Assembly (NCBI GenBank): GCA_947491755.1 | Contig: CANLKV010000001.1 | Span: forward strand, 558,001-622,000 | Source of the DNA: an uncultured Nonlabens sp. | GTDB taxonomy: Bacteria; Bacteroidota; Bacteroidia; Flavobacteriales; Flavobacteriaceae | DNA: 64,000 nucleotides | Reading direction: 5' to 3' | Shown: piece after piece, positions 1 through 9,060 of the stretch | Layout: each line of letters starts with the position of its first letter | Position numbering within the stretch: the first letter of the stretch is position 1 | The notes under the pieces: model-generated | Database searches by the model: none | What the model was told of the DNA's origin: nothing | Seen by the model: the letters and a program-made list of their open reading frames with translations, nothing else | Program-made: the position numbers and the translations under genes

Positions 1-615
1 TATTATAAAGAAGTAATTTCTACACGCGGTTATCAGGATCGATTAGACACCATCGATAATGTGCGCAAGACTAATGTAACCGTATGTAGTGGTGGTATTA
101 TAGGTATGGGTGAAAAAGTGGAAGATCGCGCAGGCATGTTAGTAGCGCTTGCTGCATTAAGTCCACAGCCAGAAAGCACCCCTATCAATGCTCTAGTAGC
201 CGTTGAAGGAACACCACTGGAAGAACAGCAACCAGTATCCATCTGGGAGATGATACGAATGGTAGCTACTACTAGAATAGTAATGCCACAAACCCAGGTG
301 CGTTTAAGTGCTGGTCGAACAGATATGAGTCGCGAGGGGCAAGCCATGTGCTTTTTTGCCGGAGCTAATTCTATTTTTGCAGGTGACAAACTACTTACTA
401 CTCCTAATCCAGATGTAAATGAGGACATGAAAATGTTTGAATTACTAGGACTGGAACCTATGAAACCATTTGTAAAAAAGGCACAACCAGAGACGGTAGA
501 AGAGCAGTATAGCAAGTACAAAGACCAAGGCGAAAAACCACGCTGGTCACGACCAGATCATAAAATTGAACGCAATGAGCAGGCAAAACAGGCAGCTAGA
601 GCCGCAAAAGCCTAG
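1..615 (+). CDS. bioB: Biotin synthase, C-terminal part (cut by window edge)
   Basis: The reading frame is open from base 1, so the gene begins upstream of the window; a GTG at 61 is an internal codon, not the start. About 204 residues are visible. Biotin synthase is a radical-SAM iron-sulfur enzyme that inserts sulfur into dethiobiotin in the last step of biotin synthesis in the cytoplasm. The visible part holds the conserved barrel blocks [23 protein letters not shown] and RLSAGRTD, which I recognise from BioB. The radical-SAM CxxxCxxC cluster lies in the missing N-terminal part. The C-terminus ends in a charged, alanine-rich tail (roughly the last 30 residues), common in flavobacterial copies. 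No other biotin genes are in view. Identity is confident; completeness is unknown. Confidence 0.93.
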   Translation, partial: YYKEVISTRGYQDRLDTIDNVRKTNVTVCSGGIIGMGEKVEDRAGMLVALAALSPQPESTPINALVAVEGTPLEEQQPVSIWEMIRMVATTRIVMPQTQVRLSAGRTDMSREGQAMCFFAGANSIFAGDKLLTTPNPDVNEDMKMFELLGLEPMKPFVKKAQPETVEEQYSKYKDQGEKPRWSRPDHKIERNEQAKQAARAAKA

Positions 616-783
616 TTGCTAATGGATGTCGTCAGTTTGCAACCTGGCAAGCTTCCTTATTTAATGGGACACGTATCTTGGTAGGTTGTTGTTTTTGATT
701 TGCTTAAATTGGTTAATTTATCCATTGCACTTGCATGTTGTAAATAAATACATTTATTGCAAGTAATGTTTTACCCTAAAGTA

Positions 784-1662
784 ATGAGTACGTTGAATCT
801 TAAAGAAATACCCAGATATAAAACCCTTTCTCGAGAAGATTTTGTTGCTAATTTTTTAAAGCCACAAAAACCAGTAGTAATCGAGCAATTGACTAAGGAC
901 TGGCCAGCTTATGACAAATGGAATCTAGAGTATATTAAGAGTGTAGCGGGTGATAAAACAGTCCCTCTTTATGATGACCGTCCTGTAAAACACGATGAAG
1001 GCTTTAATCAAGCCCATGCCATGATGAAGATGGCAGATTATATAGAATTACTTAAAAAGGGACCTACTAATTTTAGAATCTTTCTTTATAACATAATGAA
1101 AGAGGTGCCCACCTTGCAGACAGATTATAAATACCCACAATTGGGTATGAAGTTAATCAAAGGCTTGCCTATGATGTTCTTTGGCGGGACAGATAGTAAG
1201 GTCTTTATGCATTACGACATTGACTTTACTAATATCCTCCATTTTCACTTTCATGGTAAAAAGCGTTGCATTATCATGGATCCATCGCAATCTAAATATA
1301 TGTACAAGGTCCCTCACGCGTTAATTACTCGTGAAGACATTGATTTCAGCAATCCAGACCTCAATAAATGGCCAGCATTGCAGCAGGTACAAGGCTACGT
1401 TTGTGAGCTTAATCATGGCGAGATGCTCTACATGCCAGAGGGCTACTGGCACTACATGCATTATCTTACGCCTGGGTTTTCTATAAGTTTAAGATCGTAC
1501 CCGCGCAAGGTAAAAAACCTGGGCAAAGCATTATATAATATAATGATAATGAGGCATTTTGATAATCTCATGCGCCGTTTAAAAGGTCAGGACTGGATCG
1601 ATTATAAAAATGATAAGGCGATCTCACGCACGCACAAACGACTGCAAATCAATCAGGAATAA
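784..1662 (+). CDS. Cupin-like JmjC-domain protein (Cupin_8 family)
   Basis: A 292-residue cytoplasmic protein of the Cupin_8/JmjC-like family, typically Fe(II)- and 2-oxoglutarate-dependent hydroxylases. The metal triad is visible: H-x-D in MHYDID near residues 143-145 and a distal His in the GYWHYMHY segment near residue 223. The middle block LHFHFHGKKRCIIMDPSQ is the strand after the first metal site in this family. ATG 784 is chosen over TTG 757 and ATG 766 because the sequence just upstream resembles a -7 element and residues before MSTLN are not conserved-looking. The substrate cannot be told. The gene ends convergently, overlapping the end of recX by 14 bases. Confidence 0.8.
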   Translation: MSTLNLKEIPRYKTLSREDFVANFLKPQKPVVIEQLTKDWPAYDKWNLEYIKSVAGDKTVPLYDDRPVKHDEGFNQAHAMMKMADYIELLKKGPTNFRIFLYNIMKEVPTLQTDYKYPQLGMKLIKGLPMMFFGGTDSKVFMHYDIDFTNILHFHFHGKKRCIIMDPSQSKYMYKVPHALITREDIDFSNPDLNKWPALQQVQGYVCELNHGEMLYMPEGYWHYMHYLTPGFSISLRSYPRKVKNLGKALYNIMIMRHFDNLMRRLKGQDWIDYKNDKAISRTHKRLQINQE

Positions 1663-2035
1663 GCTCTTTGGTTTTTGCATAAACTAGGTGTGATTCCCAG
1701 CCGCGATACAACAAGTAATCTGCAAGTTTTTTACGTCTCTTGTATATGTTGGTTTCTGACAATTGCTCATTTCGCTTTCGCGAAAGCGAATCAAAAACAG
1801 CATAGTACTCCTCATCAGAAATTTCTGCCAGACCTATATCAATGGTTCGTTTGTTGAGTCCACGCATTTTGAGCTCTCTTACAATCCTAACGCGACCCCA
1901 TTTTTTAATACGGAATTTACCACCCGCATAAACCCGTGCAAATCGAGTTTCATTTAAAAATTTATGCTGGAGTAGGTGGGGTATGATTTGATCGATTGCG
2001 TCGTCGATCATCCCCATTTTTTTGAGTTTATCCAC
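1649..2035 (-). CDS. recX: Regulatory protein RecX
   Basis: RecX is a small helical-repeat protein that binds RecA and limits its filament growth on DNA. The 128 residues from GTG 2035 include typical RecX blocks: KKMGMIDDAIDQIIPHL, FARVYAGGKFRIKKWGRVRI and RELKMRGLNKRTI. The same frame continues upstream of GTG 2035 with RecX-like sequence (AIERYCAYQERCHKEV) to about base 2128, where no ATG, GTG or TTG exists before an in-frame stop. The listed start is therefore only the first canonical codon and is probably too short. A copy of the genome-wide palindrome is inside the gene, coding for SLSRKR. The 3' end overlaps the cupin gene convergently. Confidence 0.85.
   Translation of the reverse strand: MDKLKKMGMIDDAIDQIIPHLLQHKFLNETRFARVYAGGKFRIKKWGRVRIVRELKMRGLNKRTIDIGLAEISDEEYYAVFDSLSRKRNEQLSETNIYKRRKKLADYLLYRGWESHLVYAKTKELIPD
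1773..1788. repeat. Dispersed palindrome CGCTTTCGCGAAAGCG, exact copy, inside recX
   Basis: Perfect 16-bp palindrome, extended to 20 bp (1771-1790) with flanking TT/AA. It is read in recX as SLSRKR. One of ten exact copies in the window. Confidence 0.95.
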
Positions 2036-2297
2036 TACCTCTTTATGGCAACGCTCCTGATAGGCGCAATACCGCTCGATGGCTCGTGTGGCCTCTTCTA
2101 CAGTATAAGATTTTTGATTTGTATCGATCTCACAAAATTAGCAAAACAAGCTAACAAAGTATTTTTCTTTTTTAAGAAAGACAGGTGTAGCCAGGATTAT
2201 CAAAAACAGGTTTTAAATCATTAATGAATGATCCCTTTTTTATTATGCGTGCATATGGATTTATTGCTCCAGGCATGAAAGAGGTTGTCATTGCCAG

Positions 2298-2305
2298 TAT
2301 CTTTG
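2298..2305 (+). promoter_or_regulatory. Possible -7 element for plsC (TATCTTTG)
   Basis: Matches the Bacteroidetes -7 consensus TAnnTTTG only five bases ahead of the plsC ATG, which would give a nearly leaderless transcript. No TTG at the ideal upstream spacing was seen, so this is tentative. Confidence 0.35.
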
Positions 2306-2309
2306 CACG

Positions 2310-3062
2310 ATGCAAAAAATTATTTCATATCCCTTATCAATAATACATCTGCTATTATTTTTATTGGTACTGCTGTTATTCCATCCTATACAGTTATTGT
2401 GTTATGCGATAAGTGGTCACGACCTACATTCAAAAAGTGTAGCCTTGCTCAATTATTTTTTAATGGGTACTCAATTGCCATTATTTAACAGATTTAGCAT
2501 TGAATATGAACAAGAATTACCCGTGGGGCCATCTTACATTTTTGTTAGTAACCATCAGAGTATGTTTGACATACCGCCGCTGATTTACTATTTGAGAAAG
2601 TACTACCCAAAGTTTGTTGCAAAAAAAGAACTCGCCAAAAATATCCCTAGCATCTCCTTAAATTTGAGAATAGGAGAAAACTGTGCTATTGATCGCAAGG
2701 ATAGACGACAAGCAATGGTCGCACTTTCTAAGTTTGCAAAAAATGCACACGATAAAAACCGCAGTGTGGTCATTTTTCCAGAGGGTACTCGCAGTCGCAC
2801 TGGTGTGCCAAAGCCTTTTCAAAAAGGAGGTTTGATGACTATATTTAAATACATTCCAGACGCAGTACTGGTTCCTGTTACTGTCAATAATAGTTGGAAA
2901 GTAGATCGCTATGGAAAATTCCCTTATGGGATGGGAAACCATATTACAGTCACCGTGCATGAACCTATGCCTATCCAGGGTCAAGATCATGAACTTTTAA
3001 TAGAAACGGCACAATCTGTGGTGCATAATGGTATAACCACGACCGCACTGCAACAGCAATAA
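2310..3062 (+). CDS. plsC: 1-acyl-sn-glycerol-3-phosphate acyltransferase
   Basis: A 250-residue membrane-bound acyltransferase that adds the second acyl chain to lysophosphatidic acid to make phosphatidic acid. Hydrophobic residues 8-35 form the N-terminal membrane anchor. The catalytic H-x4-D motif is NHQSMFD (His82, Asp87), and the glycerol-phosphate-binding block is FPEGTRSR near residues 156-163. Length fits the PlsC family. It lies upstream of the acyl-ACP desaturase on the same strand with a 72-base gap, so both genes may serve membrane lipid supply. Another acyltransferase of the same superfamily (for example an ornithine-lipid O-acyltransferase) is possible but less likely. Confidence 0.87.
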   Translation: MQKIISYPLSIIHLLLFLLVLLLFHPIQLLCYAISGHDLHSKSVALLNYFLMGTQLPLFNRFSIEYEQELPVGPSYIFVSNHQSMFDIPPLIYYLRKYYPKFVAKKELAKNIPSISLNLRIGENCAIDRKDRRQAMVALSKFAKNAHDKNRSVVIFPEGTRSRTGVPKPFQKGGLMTIFKYIPDAVLVPVTVNNSWKVDRYGKFPYGMGNHITVTVHEPMPIQGQDHELLIETAQSVVHNGITTTALQQQ

Positions 3063-3134
3063 TGCTGTTAATGTTATCCTTTCACAAGCAGGAACGTGCT
3101 GTATACCTTACCTTTATAAAATTAAATACTACTA

Positions 3135-4139
3135 ATGATACAACCTCTTAAAAATATACGCATTGAAGTGATGCAGTCCCTCGAGTCCAAGGTCGAGTCG
3201 TTTATGGATAAATTTTTAATTCCAGTGGAAAAAATATGGCAACCTACAGATTTCCTGCCGGACTCTTCAAGCGATAACTTTCTAGATAAATTGCGGGAAT
3301 TGAGGGAGCTGGCCAAAGAGCTCCCTTACGACTTCTGGGTGACTCTAGTGGGAGATACCATCACAGAGGAGGCACTGCCTACATATGAGTCATGGCTCAT
3401 GGATGTAGAGGGTGTTAATCAAATGGAAGGAAAAGGCAACGCCTGGTCAAAATGGGTGCGCCAGTGGACTTCAGAAGAGAATCGCCATGGCGACGTGCTT
3501 AATAAATACTTGTATTTGTCAGGTCGCGTTAATATGCGTGAGGTTGAAGTTACTACACAACACCTTATTGCTGATGGGTTTGATATAGGTACTGATCGCG
3601 ATCCTTATAAAAACTTTATTTATACAAGTTTTCAAGAATTAGCCACTTATATCTCACACAACCGCGTGGCAAAAATGGCCCGAGAGTATGGAAATACTGC
3701 ACTTTCTCGTATGTGCCGTATCATCTCTGGTGACGAGATGCGACACCATAAAGCCTATGCTACTTTTGTAGATGAAATTTTTAAAGTTGACCCCAGCAAT
3801 ATGATGATCGCTTTTAAAGAAATGATGGTACATAAGATAGTGATGCCAGCGCATTTTTTGAGAGAGTCGGGCCAAACGATAGGAGCTGCTTTTGAAGATT
3901 TTTCAAATAGTGCACAACGTATAGGCGTTTATACAGCTCAAGATTATATTGATATCTTACAAAACTTAATTGATCAGTGGGATATCTCAAACATCACTAA
4001 TCTATCAGAAGATGCAGAAAAAGCTAGGGATTATTTAATGAAGTTACCAGCGCGTATGGAGCGTATTGCGCAACGCATGAAAATTCCAGCAGAGTCTCAT
4101 AAATTTAAATGGGTAGAGCCTGCACTTGTGGGTAGTTAA
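3135..4139 (+). CDS. Acyl-ACP desaturase (ferritin-like di-iron)
   Basis: A 334-residue soluble desaturase of the FA_desaturase_2/stearoyl-ACP type, which puts a cis double bond into acyl chains carried on ACP using a di-iron centre. The two iron-binding helices are visible as EENRHG (Glu114, Glu115, His118) and DEMRHH (Glu201, His204). There are no long hydrophobic helices, which separates it from membrane desaturases. The N-terminus resembles flavobacterial homologues from VMQSLESKVESF onward, so Met13 is an alternative start. It follows plsC and is followed by a strong terminator, so the pair may form a lipid-synthesis unit. Confidence 0.9.
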   Translation: MIQPLKNIRIEVMQSLESKVESFMDKFLIPVEKIWQPTDFLPDSSSDNFLDKLRELRELAKELPYDFWVTLVGDTITEEALPTYESWLMDVEGVNQMEGKGNAWSKWVRQWTSEENRHGDVLNKYLYLSGRVNMREVEVTTQHLIADGFDIGTDRDPYKNFIYTSFQELATYISHNRVAKMAREYGNTALSRMCRIISGDEMRHHKAYATFVDEIFKVDPSNMMIAFKEMMVHKIVMPAHFLRESGQTIGAAFEDFSNSAQRIGVYTAQDYIDILQNLIDQWDISNITNLSEDAEKARDYLMKLPARMERIAQRMKIPAESHKFKWVEPALVGS

Positions 4140-4175
4140 ACACCACATTTATCTAGGATGACTCTATCCAAAGCT

Positions 4176-4217
4176 GAAAATCCCCTATCCAGGCACCACC
4201 TAGATAGGGGATTTTTT
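4176..4217. terminator. Rho-independent terminator after the desaturase
   Basis: Inverted repeat AATCCCCTATC / GATAGGGGATT around a 13-base loop, flanked by A and T runs on the two sides. It sits between two converging genes and may serve both strands. Confidence 0.88.
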
Positions 4218-4236
4218 GTGGCATAATGATATGGCT

Positions 4237-5334
4237 TTATCCTATTTTCAAATCTTTCCAGTAAGAGTCTGGCTTTAAGCCTACTTTAGTTTCTGGATAG
4301 ATACGTTCCTGCATTTTGGGTTGGAAGAAGGTATATGGGTATGGTATATCTGGTGCGCTAGCATCATTTAACTGTTTCATTAAATCTACTGGAATTTCAA
4401 AATCTAGCGCGTTCATATTTTGTTTGATTTGATGCATTTTGGTAGCACCTATTAGCACGGTAGCGACACTGGGCTGGTTTGCAGTCCAGTTAAGAGCGAC
4501 GCTGGCCATGGGTTGATCAATTTTTTTGCCCACCTCATGCAATGCTTTAACGATATTCCAGTTGCGTTCATTATCCTTTGAGCTTACCTCACCACCATTA
4601 TCGGTAATGTGTTTTAACCTGCCCTCAACACCCTCTTGCCCATCAATTCCTGGTTCATACTTTCCAGATAACAGGCCACCGCCCAGTGGTGACCAGGCCA
4701 TGATTCCAGCATTTATATCTTGTGTCAAGTCGATATATTCATGTTCTATAGTGCGCTGGATCATGGAATACTCCAATTGTAGAGTGCTGATAGGTTCATA
4801 GTTATTGTATCTGGCTATTGCCTGTGCTTTGCTAGCATACCAGGCAGGAACATTAGAAAGCCCATAGTGCAAAATTTTACCTTCAGTTACCAGGTCATTA
4901 AGTGTGCGCATTACTTCTTCTACTGGTGTCATACGATCCCAGCAGTGTAATATGAATAGATCTATATAGTCGGTTTTAAGTCTTTTGAGAGACTCTTCCA
5001 GTGTTCGCCTTATATTCTTGCGAGAGTTGCCGCCACCGTTAACATGATTGTTAGGGCTGGTATTAAAGGTAAATTTTGTAGCCAGGACTACTTCCTCACG
5101 ATTGTTACGTTCCTGTAAAAATTCGCCTATGTATCTTTCACTGGTGCCACCTGTATACATGTCTGCAGTATCTATAAAATTACCGCCGTGATCCAGATAA
5201 TAGTTAAAAATATCGCGAGCAGCATCTTTTTCATTTCCCCAGCCCCATTCTTTACCAAAGGTCATCGTTCCTAGGGCTAACCGACTTACACGCAGCCCTG
5301 TGTTACCTAAAGTATAATATCTTTCTATTGCCAT
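4237..5334 (-). CDS. Aldo/keto reductase (YghZ / Kv-beta-like)
   Basis: A 365-residue NADPH-dependent TIM-barrel oxidoreductase. The catalytic tetrad is present: Asp55 and Tyr60 in FIDTADMY, Lys87 in LATKF, and His130 in LFILHCWD. The nucleotide-binding loop region SPLGGGLLSGKY follows at about residues 215-226. Close E. coli relatives such as YghZ reduce aldehydes including methylglyoxal or L-glyceraldehyde 3-phosphate; the substrate here is not shown by the sequence. The C-terminus (residues 330-365) is somewhat longer than minimal members. It is transcribed away from the histidine kinase gene; the 120-base region between them holds a palindrome copy. Confidence 0.88.
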   Translation of the reverse strand: MAIERYYTLGNTGLRVSRLALGTMTFGKEWGWGNEKDAARDIFNYYLDHGGNFIDTADMYTGGTSERYIGEFLQERNNREEVVLATKFTFNTSPNNHVNGGGNSRKNIRRTLEESLKRLKTDYIDLFILHCWDRMTPVEEVMRTLNDLVTEGKILHYGLSNVPAWYASKAQAIARYNNYEPISTLQLEYSMIQRTIEHEYIDLTQDINAGIMAWSPLGGGLLSGKYEPGIDGQEGVEGRLKHITDNGGEVSSKDNERNWNIVKALHEVGKKIDQPMASVALNWTANQPSVATVLIGATKMHQIKQNMNALDFEIPVDLMKQLNDASAPDIPYPYTFFQPKMQERIYPETKVGLKPDSYWKDLKIG

Positions 5335-5364
5335 TGTTTTGATTTTAGAGGTGGAAGATAAAAC

Positions 5365-5380
5365 CGCTTTCGCGAAAGCG
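5365..5380. repeat. Dispersed palindrome, exact copy, intergenic
   Basis: Exact CGCTTTCGCGAAAGCG, extended to 18 bp with C/G flanks. It lies between the divergent aldo/keto reductase and histidine kinase genes, in their shared promoter region. Confidence 0.95.
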
Positions 5381-5454
5381 GAATTAAAGACCTCTTAAAT
5401 TGCAAGAATCTACCTCTTGCTCCTACTGGCCTAATAATTGCTACATTAGTCGCT

Positions 5455-6912
5455 ATGAAAATGTATCGAAACAGCCTGCGCAACCGCATTTTTTTCTCAA
5501 TGATCCTATTGACATTGATCTCCAGCATTCTTATCGCTGGGATGTCGATCTACCAGTATTCAGAACAAGGTAAGGATTACCATAATAAGCGCCTGGAGCG
5601 CAAGGAACAAAGTGTTAAAGAGAATATTTCTTACGTTTTAAGAAAAACAGACTGGCCAGTTAATACGACAAATATACCTTTCATATTTATGGAATGGATT
5701 TATGATATAAGTGACATTCATGAGATGCCCATCAATATGTATGATATGAAGGGGCGACTTATTAAATCGTCACGAGCAAATCTTACAACAGACAGCCTTT
5801 CCTACCAGATAGAACCGCAAATATTAACTGCGTTGAAGGACTCTGACGATTATCGTTATGTATTAAAATTTGATGAAGACGGTAAAAAATACCGCACCAG
5901 TTACAGCTATTTAAGAGATAATAAATTTAAGAATATTGCCATCATCCAGTTGACCTATCTAGAAAACGATGATTTTATAGACTATGAGCTGATGGAGTTT
6001 TTGTATCGAATAGGTATTGTGTACATCGTCATGATCCTGTTCTCGATATTAATTGCTTATGCTTTATCAAAATACATTACACGATCTATAAGAGAAATAG
6101 GAGATCGCATAAAAACGCTAAGCATCTCAAAACGCAATGAAAAAATTAATGTGGACGTCTCTGGTACAGACGAGATCAACACCCTGGTTGATTCGTACAA
6201 TGGTATGGTAGATGCGCTAGAGGAGAGTGCAGTAAAGCTGGCTACTAGTGAACGGGAACAAGCCTGGCGCGAAATGGCAAAGCAGGTAGCACACGAGATA
6301 AAAAACCCATTAACGCCCATGCGACTTACAGTACAAAGTTTTGAACGTCGTTTTGATCCACTAGACCCACAAGCAAAAGAAAAGCTTGCAGAATATTCTA
6401 ACTCGCTTATCGAGCAAATTGATGTTATGTCAAATATTGCAGATGCTTTTTCTACTTATGCTACTATGCCCGCTCAAAAATCTGAAGAGACTAATATCCC
6501 TAAGATCACACAGCTAGCTCTCGATATATTCAACGATTCCCAGATTGAGTACTATGAGGATGCGAGTGATCTTATGGCCGTTTTTGATCGCACACAACTT
6601 ATACGTGTCATTACAAACCTTGTAAAAAATGCCATGCAAGCTGCTCACGAGGATCGTAAACCGGTTATCAAAGTTTCAATTACCCACGATGATCAACATA
6701 TCTATCTATCCGTAGAGGATAATGGTACTGGGGTGACGCCAGAGAATGAGTTCAAAATTTTTGAGCCTAAGTTCACTACAAAAAACAGCGGTATGGGGCT
6801 GGGGCTTGCCATGGTTAAACAAATAGTAGAGAATTTTAATGGTAATATCACCATGAATACTACCTATGGACAGGGAACCACATTTACTGTGTGTTTGCCT
6901 AGAGTTAAGTAG
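5455..6912 (+). CDS. Sensor histidine kinase (NtrY-like)
   Basis: A 485-residue inner-membrane kinase. A first membrane helix (about 12-33) and a second (about 185-205) bracket an extracytoplasmic sensor region of roughly 150 residues. A HAMP-like linker follows (about 205-255), then the phospho-acceptor box MAKQVAHEIKNPLTPMRL with His280. The ATPase domain shows the N box NLVKNAMQAA, the G1 box VEDNGTGV and the G2 box GMGLGLAMVKQI. The H-box is close to NtrY-type kinases. No response regulator gene is adjacent, so the partner is unknown. Start ATG 5455 is used; ATG 5461 is equally possible. Confidence 0.88.
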   Translation: MKMYRNSLRNRIFFSMILLTLISSILIAGMSIYQYSEQGKDYHNKRLERKEQSVKENISYVLRKTDWPVNTTNIPFIFMEWIYDISDIHEMPINMYDMKGRLIKSSRANLTTDSLSYQIEPQILTALKDSDDYRYVLKFDEDGKKYRTSYSYLRDNKFKNIAIIQLTYLENDDFIDYELMEFLYRIGIVYIVMILFSILIAYALSKYITRSIREIGDRIKTLSISKRNEKINVDVSGTDEINTLVDSYNGMVDALEESAVKLATSEREQAWREMAKQVAHEIKNPLTPMRLTVQSFERRFDPLDPQAKEKLAEYSNSLIEQIDVMSNIADAFSTYATMPAQKSEETNIPKITQLALDIFNDSQIEYYEDASDLMAVFDRTQLIRVITNLVKNAMQAAHEDRKPVIKVSITHDDQHIYLSVEDNGTGVTPENEFKIFEPKFTTKNSGMGLGLAMVKQIVENFNGNITMNTTYGQGTTFTVCLPRVK

Positions 6913-7089
6913 TTCTAAAGACTTTCAGTGGCTTTTAAATAGAGGCAGCAATCATAAAAACAAGCGTTAAATTGAATAATAATTTAAGACTGCGGTTTTA
7001 AGCAACGCTTTACTCCTGCCAGACATGAATTATTGAACGCAGGATCATCATTTTCTCTGTATTTTTGAGAATATTCAAATACCTTACTT

Positions 7090-7857
7090 ATGAATAACAT
7101 ACTTGTCGATATAGAAAATAATATAGCCACGGTAACTATCAATAGGCCAACAAAACTCAATGCGCTCAATAAAGAAACTATTGAAGAGTTGAGTCAATCG
7201 CTGGCAAATCTAGAGGAAGATGAACGAGTAAAAGTGATCATCCTTACAGGTGCTGGAGAGAAAGCATTTGTAGCCGGTGCAGATATTGCAGAGTTTGCAG
7301 ACTTTGATGAGTTAGAAGGTAAAAAGCTAGCTGGCAAAGGTCAAAATGATTTATTTGATGTCATCGAGAATTGCTCTACTCCCGTTATTGCAGCTATTAA
7401 TGGGTTTGCACTAGGTGGCGGTCTTGAGCTGGCCATGGCAGCCCACTTTCGAGTAGCTAGTGAAAATGCAAGGCTAGGATTACCAGAAGTTTCACTGGGT
7501 GTTATTCCAGGTTATGGTGGTACGCAGCGCTTACCGCAGTTAGTAGGTAAAGGTCGCGCAATGGAAATGATCATGACTGCCGGTATGATTGATGCACACC
7601 AAGCCCTGACCTATGGATTGGTCAATCATGTGGTCGCTCAGGCAGAGTTGCTCGAGTTTACCTATGGCATCGCTCACAAAATTATGCGCAATAGCCCTAT
7701 GGCAATTGCTGCTGCTATTGATGCCGTTAATGCGGGATACGTTGACGGGACAGATGGCTACCAGGTAGAGATTGACAACTTTGGTAGCTGTTTTGGTACG
7801 GACGAATTTGTGGAAGGAACCACGGCATTTCTAGAAAAGCGTAAGGCAGAGTTTTAA
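7090..7857 (+). CDS. Enoyl-CoA hydratase/isomerase (crotonase family)
   Basis: A 255-residue crotonase-fold enzyme, probably hydrating trans-2-enoyl-CoA to 3-hydroxyacyl-CoA in beta-oxidation. The oxyanion-hole blocks AGADIAEF (about residues 61-68) and GFALGGGLELAMA (about 103-115) are present. The catalytic-glutamate region LPEVSLGVIPGYGGTQRLP at about 135-153 is also complete, which supports a true hydratase. Length is normal for the family. It stands alone on this strand; the metal-uptake locus converges on it, with a 24-bp palindrome in the 45-base gap. Other crotonases, such as methylglutaconyl-CoA hydratase, cannot be excluded. Confidence 0.88.
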   Translation: MNNILVDIENNIATVTINRPTKLNALNKETIEELSQSLANLEEDERVKVIILTGAGEKAFVAGADIAEFADFDELEGKKLAGKGQNDLFDVIENCSTPVIAAINGFALGGGLELAMAAHFRVASENARLGLPEVSLGVIPGYGGTQRLPQLVGKGRAMEMIMTAGMIDAHQALTYGLVNHVVAQAELLEFTYGIAHKIMRNSPMAIAAAIDAVNAGYVDGTDGYQVEIDNFGSCFGTDEFVEGTTAFLEKRKAEF

Positions 7858-7873
7858 ATTAGAAAAGAATATT

Positions 7874-7897
7874 ATTTCGCTTTCGCGAAAGCGAAAT
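7874..7897. repeat. Dispersed palindrome, longest copy (24 bp), between convergent genes
   Basis: The exact 16-mer core (7878-7893) is extended to a perfect 24-bp palindrome by ATTT/AAAT flanks. It lies exactly in the gap between the hydratase stop and the permease stop and could act as a bidirectional terminator hairpin. Confidence 0.95.
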
Positions 7898-7902
7898 CAT
7901 TA

Positions 7903-9060
7903 TCAACCCCTGAACAGGAAGAAGTCGTCCTTCATGTCCTCGATTTTCTCATCCTTGTTGGTGATGATATACTCAATCGCCTTTTCTGTAAAATCCAGCC
8001 CTTTTTGAGTTAGAGAAACAACTTTATTATCGATAACAATCATATTGTTTTTGAGCGCAAGATCCAGTACAGATTTTGCCTTGACTCGCTGCCAGTTGAT
8101 ATGCTCTTGCAAGTGCGCAACACTGCGCTCTTCCAGGCTGTCGTGGTTGTTCAAGTGTAATAAAAATGTAAGTAGAGATACTTCAATACGTTGACTGCTT
8201 TGTTTTAGTAATACAGCAATCAGCCCCTTGCTAGGAGCAAACAGGTAAATAATTAAAAACAATAGCCCTAGTACGGTGGTAATAGACCCTGCGATAGAGG
8301 CGTCAATAGCTCTTGCAAACCAGTAACCACCTATTGCGCTACTGGTACCAAAAAGCACTGAAAGCGCAAGCATTTTTTTTAAATCTGTAGTGAGCAAATA
8401 AGCGGCAGCAGCAGGCGTGATGATTAATGCTACAACTAGAATGGCACCTACAGCGTCAAATGCCGCGACTGTTGTTACAGATGCTACACTCATTAATCCA
8501 TAATGCATGATAACTGGAGAGAATCCTAGTGCAGATGACAGGCCTATATCAAATGTGCTAACTTTTAATTCCTTGTAAAAAGCGATTAAAAGAATGATGG
8601 TAAATGATAAAATAGCAGTGATCGTCCACAGCGATTTAGGTCCTACATCGATACCACCTACTATCAATCGATCAAAGGGCGCAAAGGCTAGTTCTCCCAG
8701 TAATACCGCATCTACATCTAGGTGTACATCATTTGCATTTTGTGCTATTAACAATACGCCTACACTGAATAATGCAGGAAATACCAGCCCTATTGCCGTA
8801 TCTTCTTTTACCAGTCCCGTTTTTTGAATTAGTTCTACCAGGACCACAGTAATAATACCGCTCACGGCAGCCAGTAAAATGAGCCACGGCGATGCGAGGT
8901 CTTGAGTAATCATAAAACCTATCACTATACCAGGCAATATAGAGTGGCTTATGGCATCGCTTATTAATGCCATCTTGCGCAATACTAGGAACACGCCCGG
9001 TATAGCACAAGCAGCAGCTGTTATAGCAGCGATAAGTTGTATTTCTATAGAGGGGCTCAT
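7903..9060 (-). CDS. Metal (Mn/Zn) ABC transporter permease with C-terminal winged-helix domain
   Basis: A 385-residue permease of the ABC-3 family that moves divalent metals, probably Mn2+ or Zn2+, through the inner membrane. Residues 1-275 hold about eight hydrophobic helices; the motifs ISDAISHSILPGI near residue 33 and FDAVGAILVVALIITPAAAAYLL near 200 are typical. Residues about 285-385 are soluble and resemble a DtxR-type winged-helix plus dimerisation region, with LTQKGLDFTEKAIEYI as the wing-like segment. The start codon overlaps the stop of the preceding permease (ATGA-type overlap), so the two are translationally coupled. It is the last gene of the locus. Confidence 0.87.
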   Translation of the reverse strand: MSPSIEIQLIAAITAAACAIPGVFLVLRKMALISDAISHSILPGIVIGFMITQDLASPWLILLAAVSGIITVVLVELIQKTGLVKEDTAIGLVFPALFSVGVLLIAQNANDVHLDVDAVLLGELAFAPFDRLIVGGIDVGPKSLWTITAILSFTIILLIAFYKELKVSTFDIGLSSALGFSPVIMHYGLMSVASVTTVAAFDAVGAILVVALIITPAAAAYLLTTDLKKMLALSVLFGTSSAIGGYWFARAIDASIAGSITTVLGLLFLIIYLFAPSKGLIAVLLKQSSQRIEVSLLTFLLHLNNHDSLEERSVAHLQEHINWQRVKAKSVLDLALKNNMIVIDNKVVSLTQKGLDFTEKAIEYIITNKDEKIEDMKDDFFLFRG

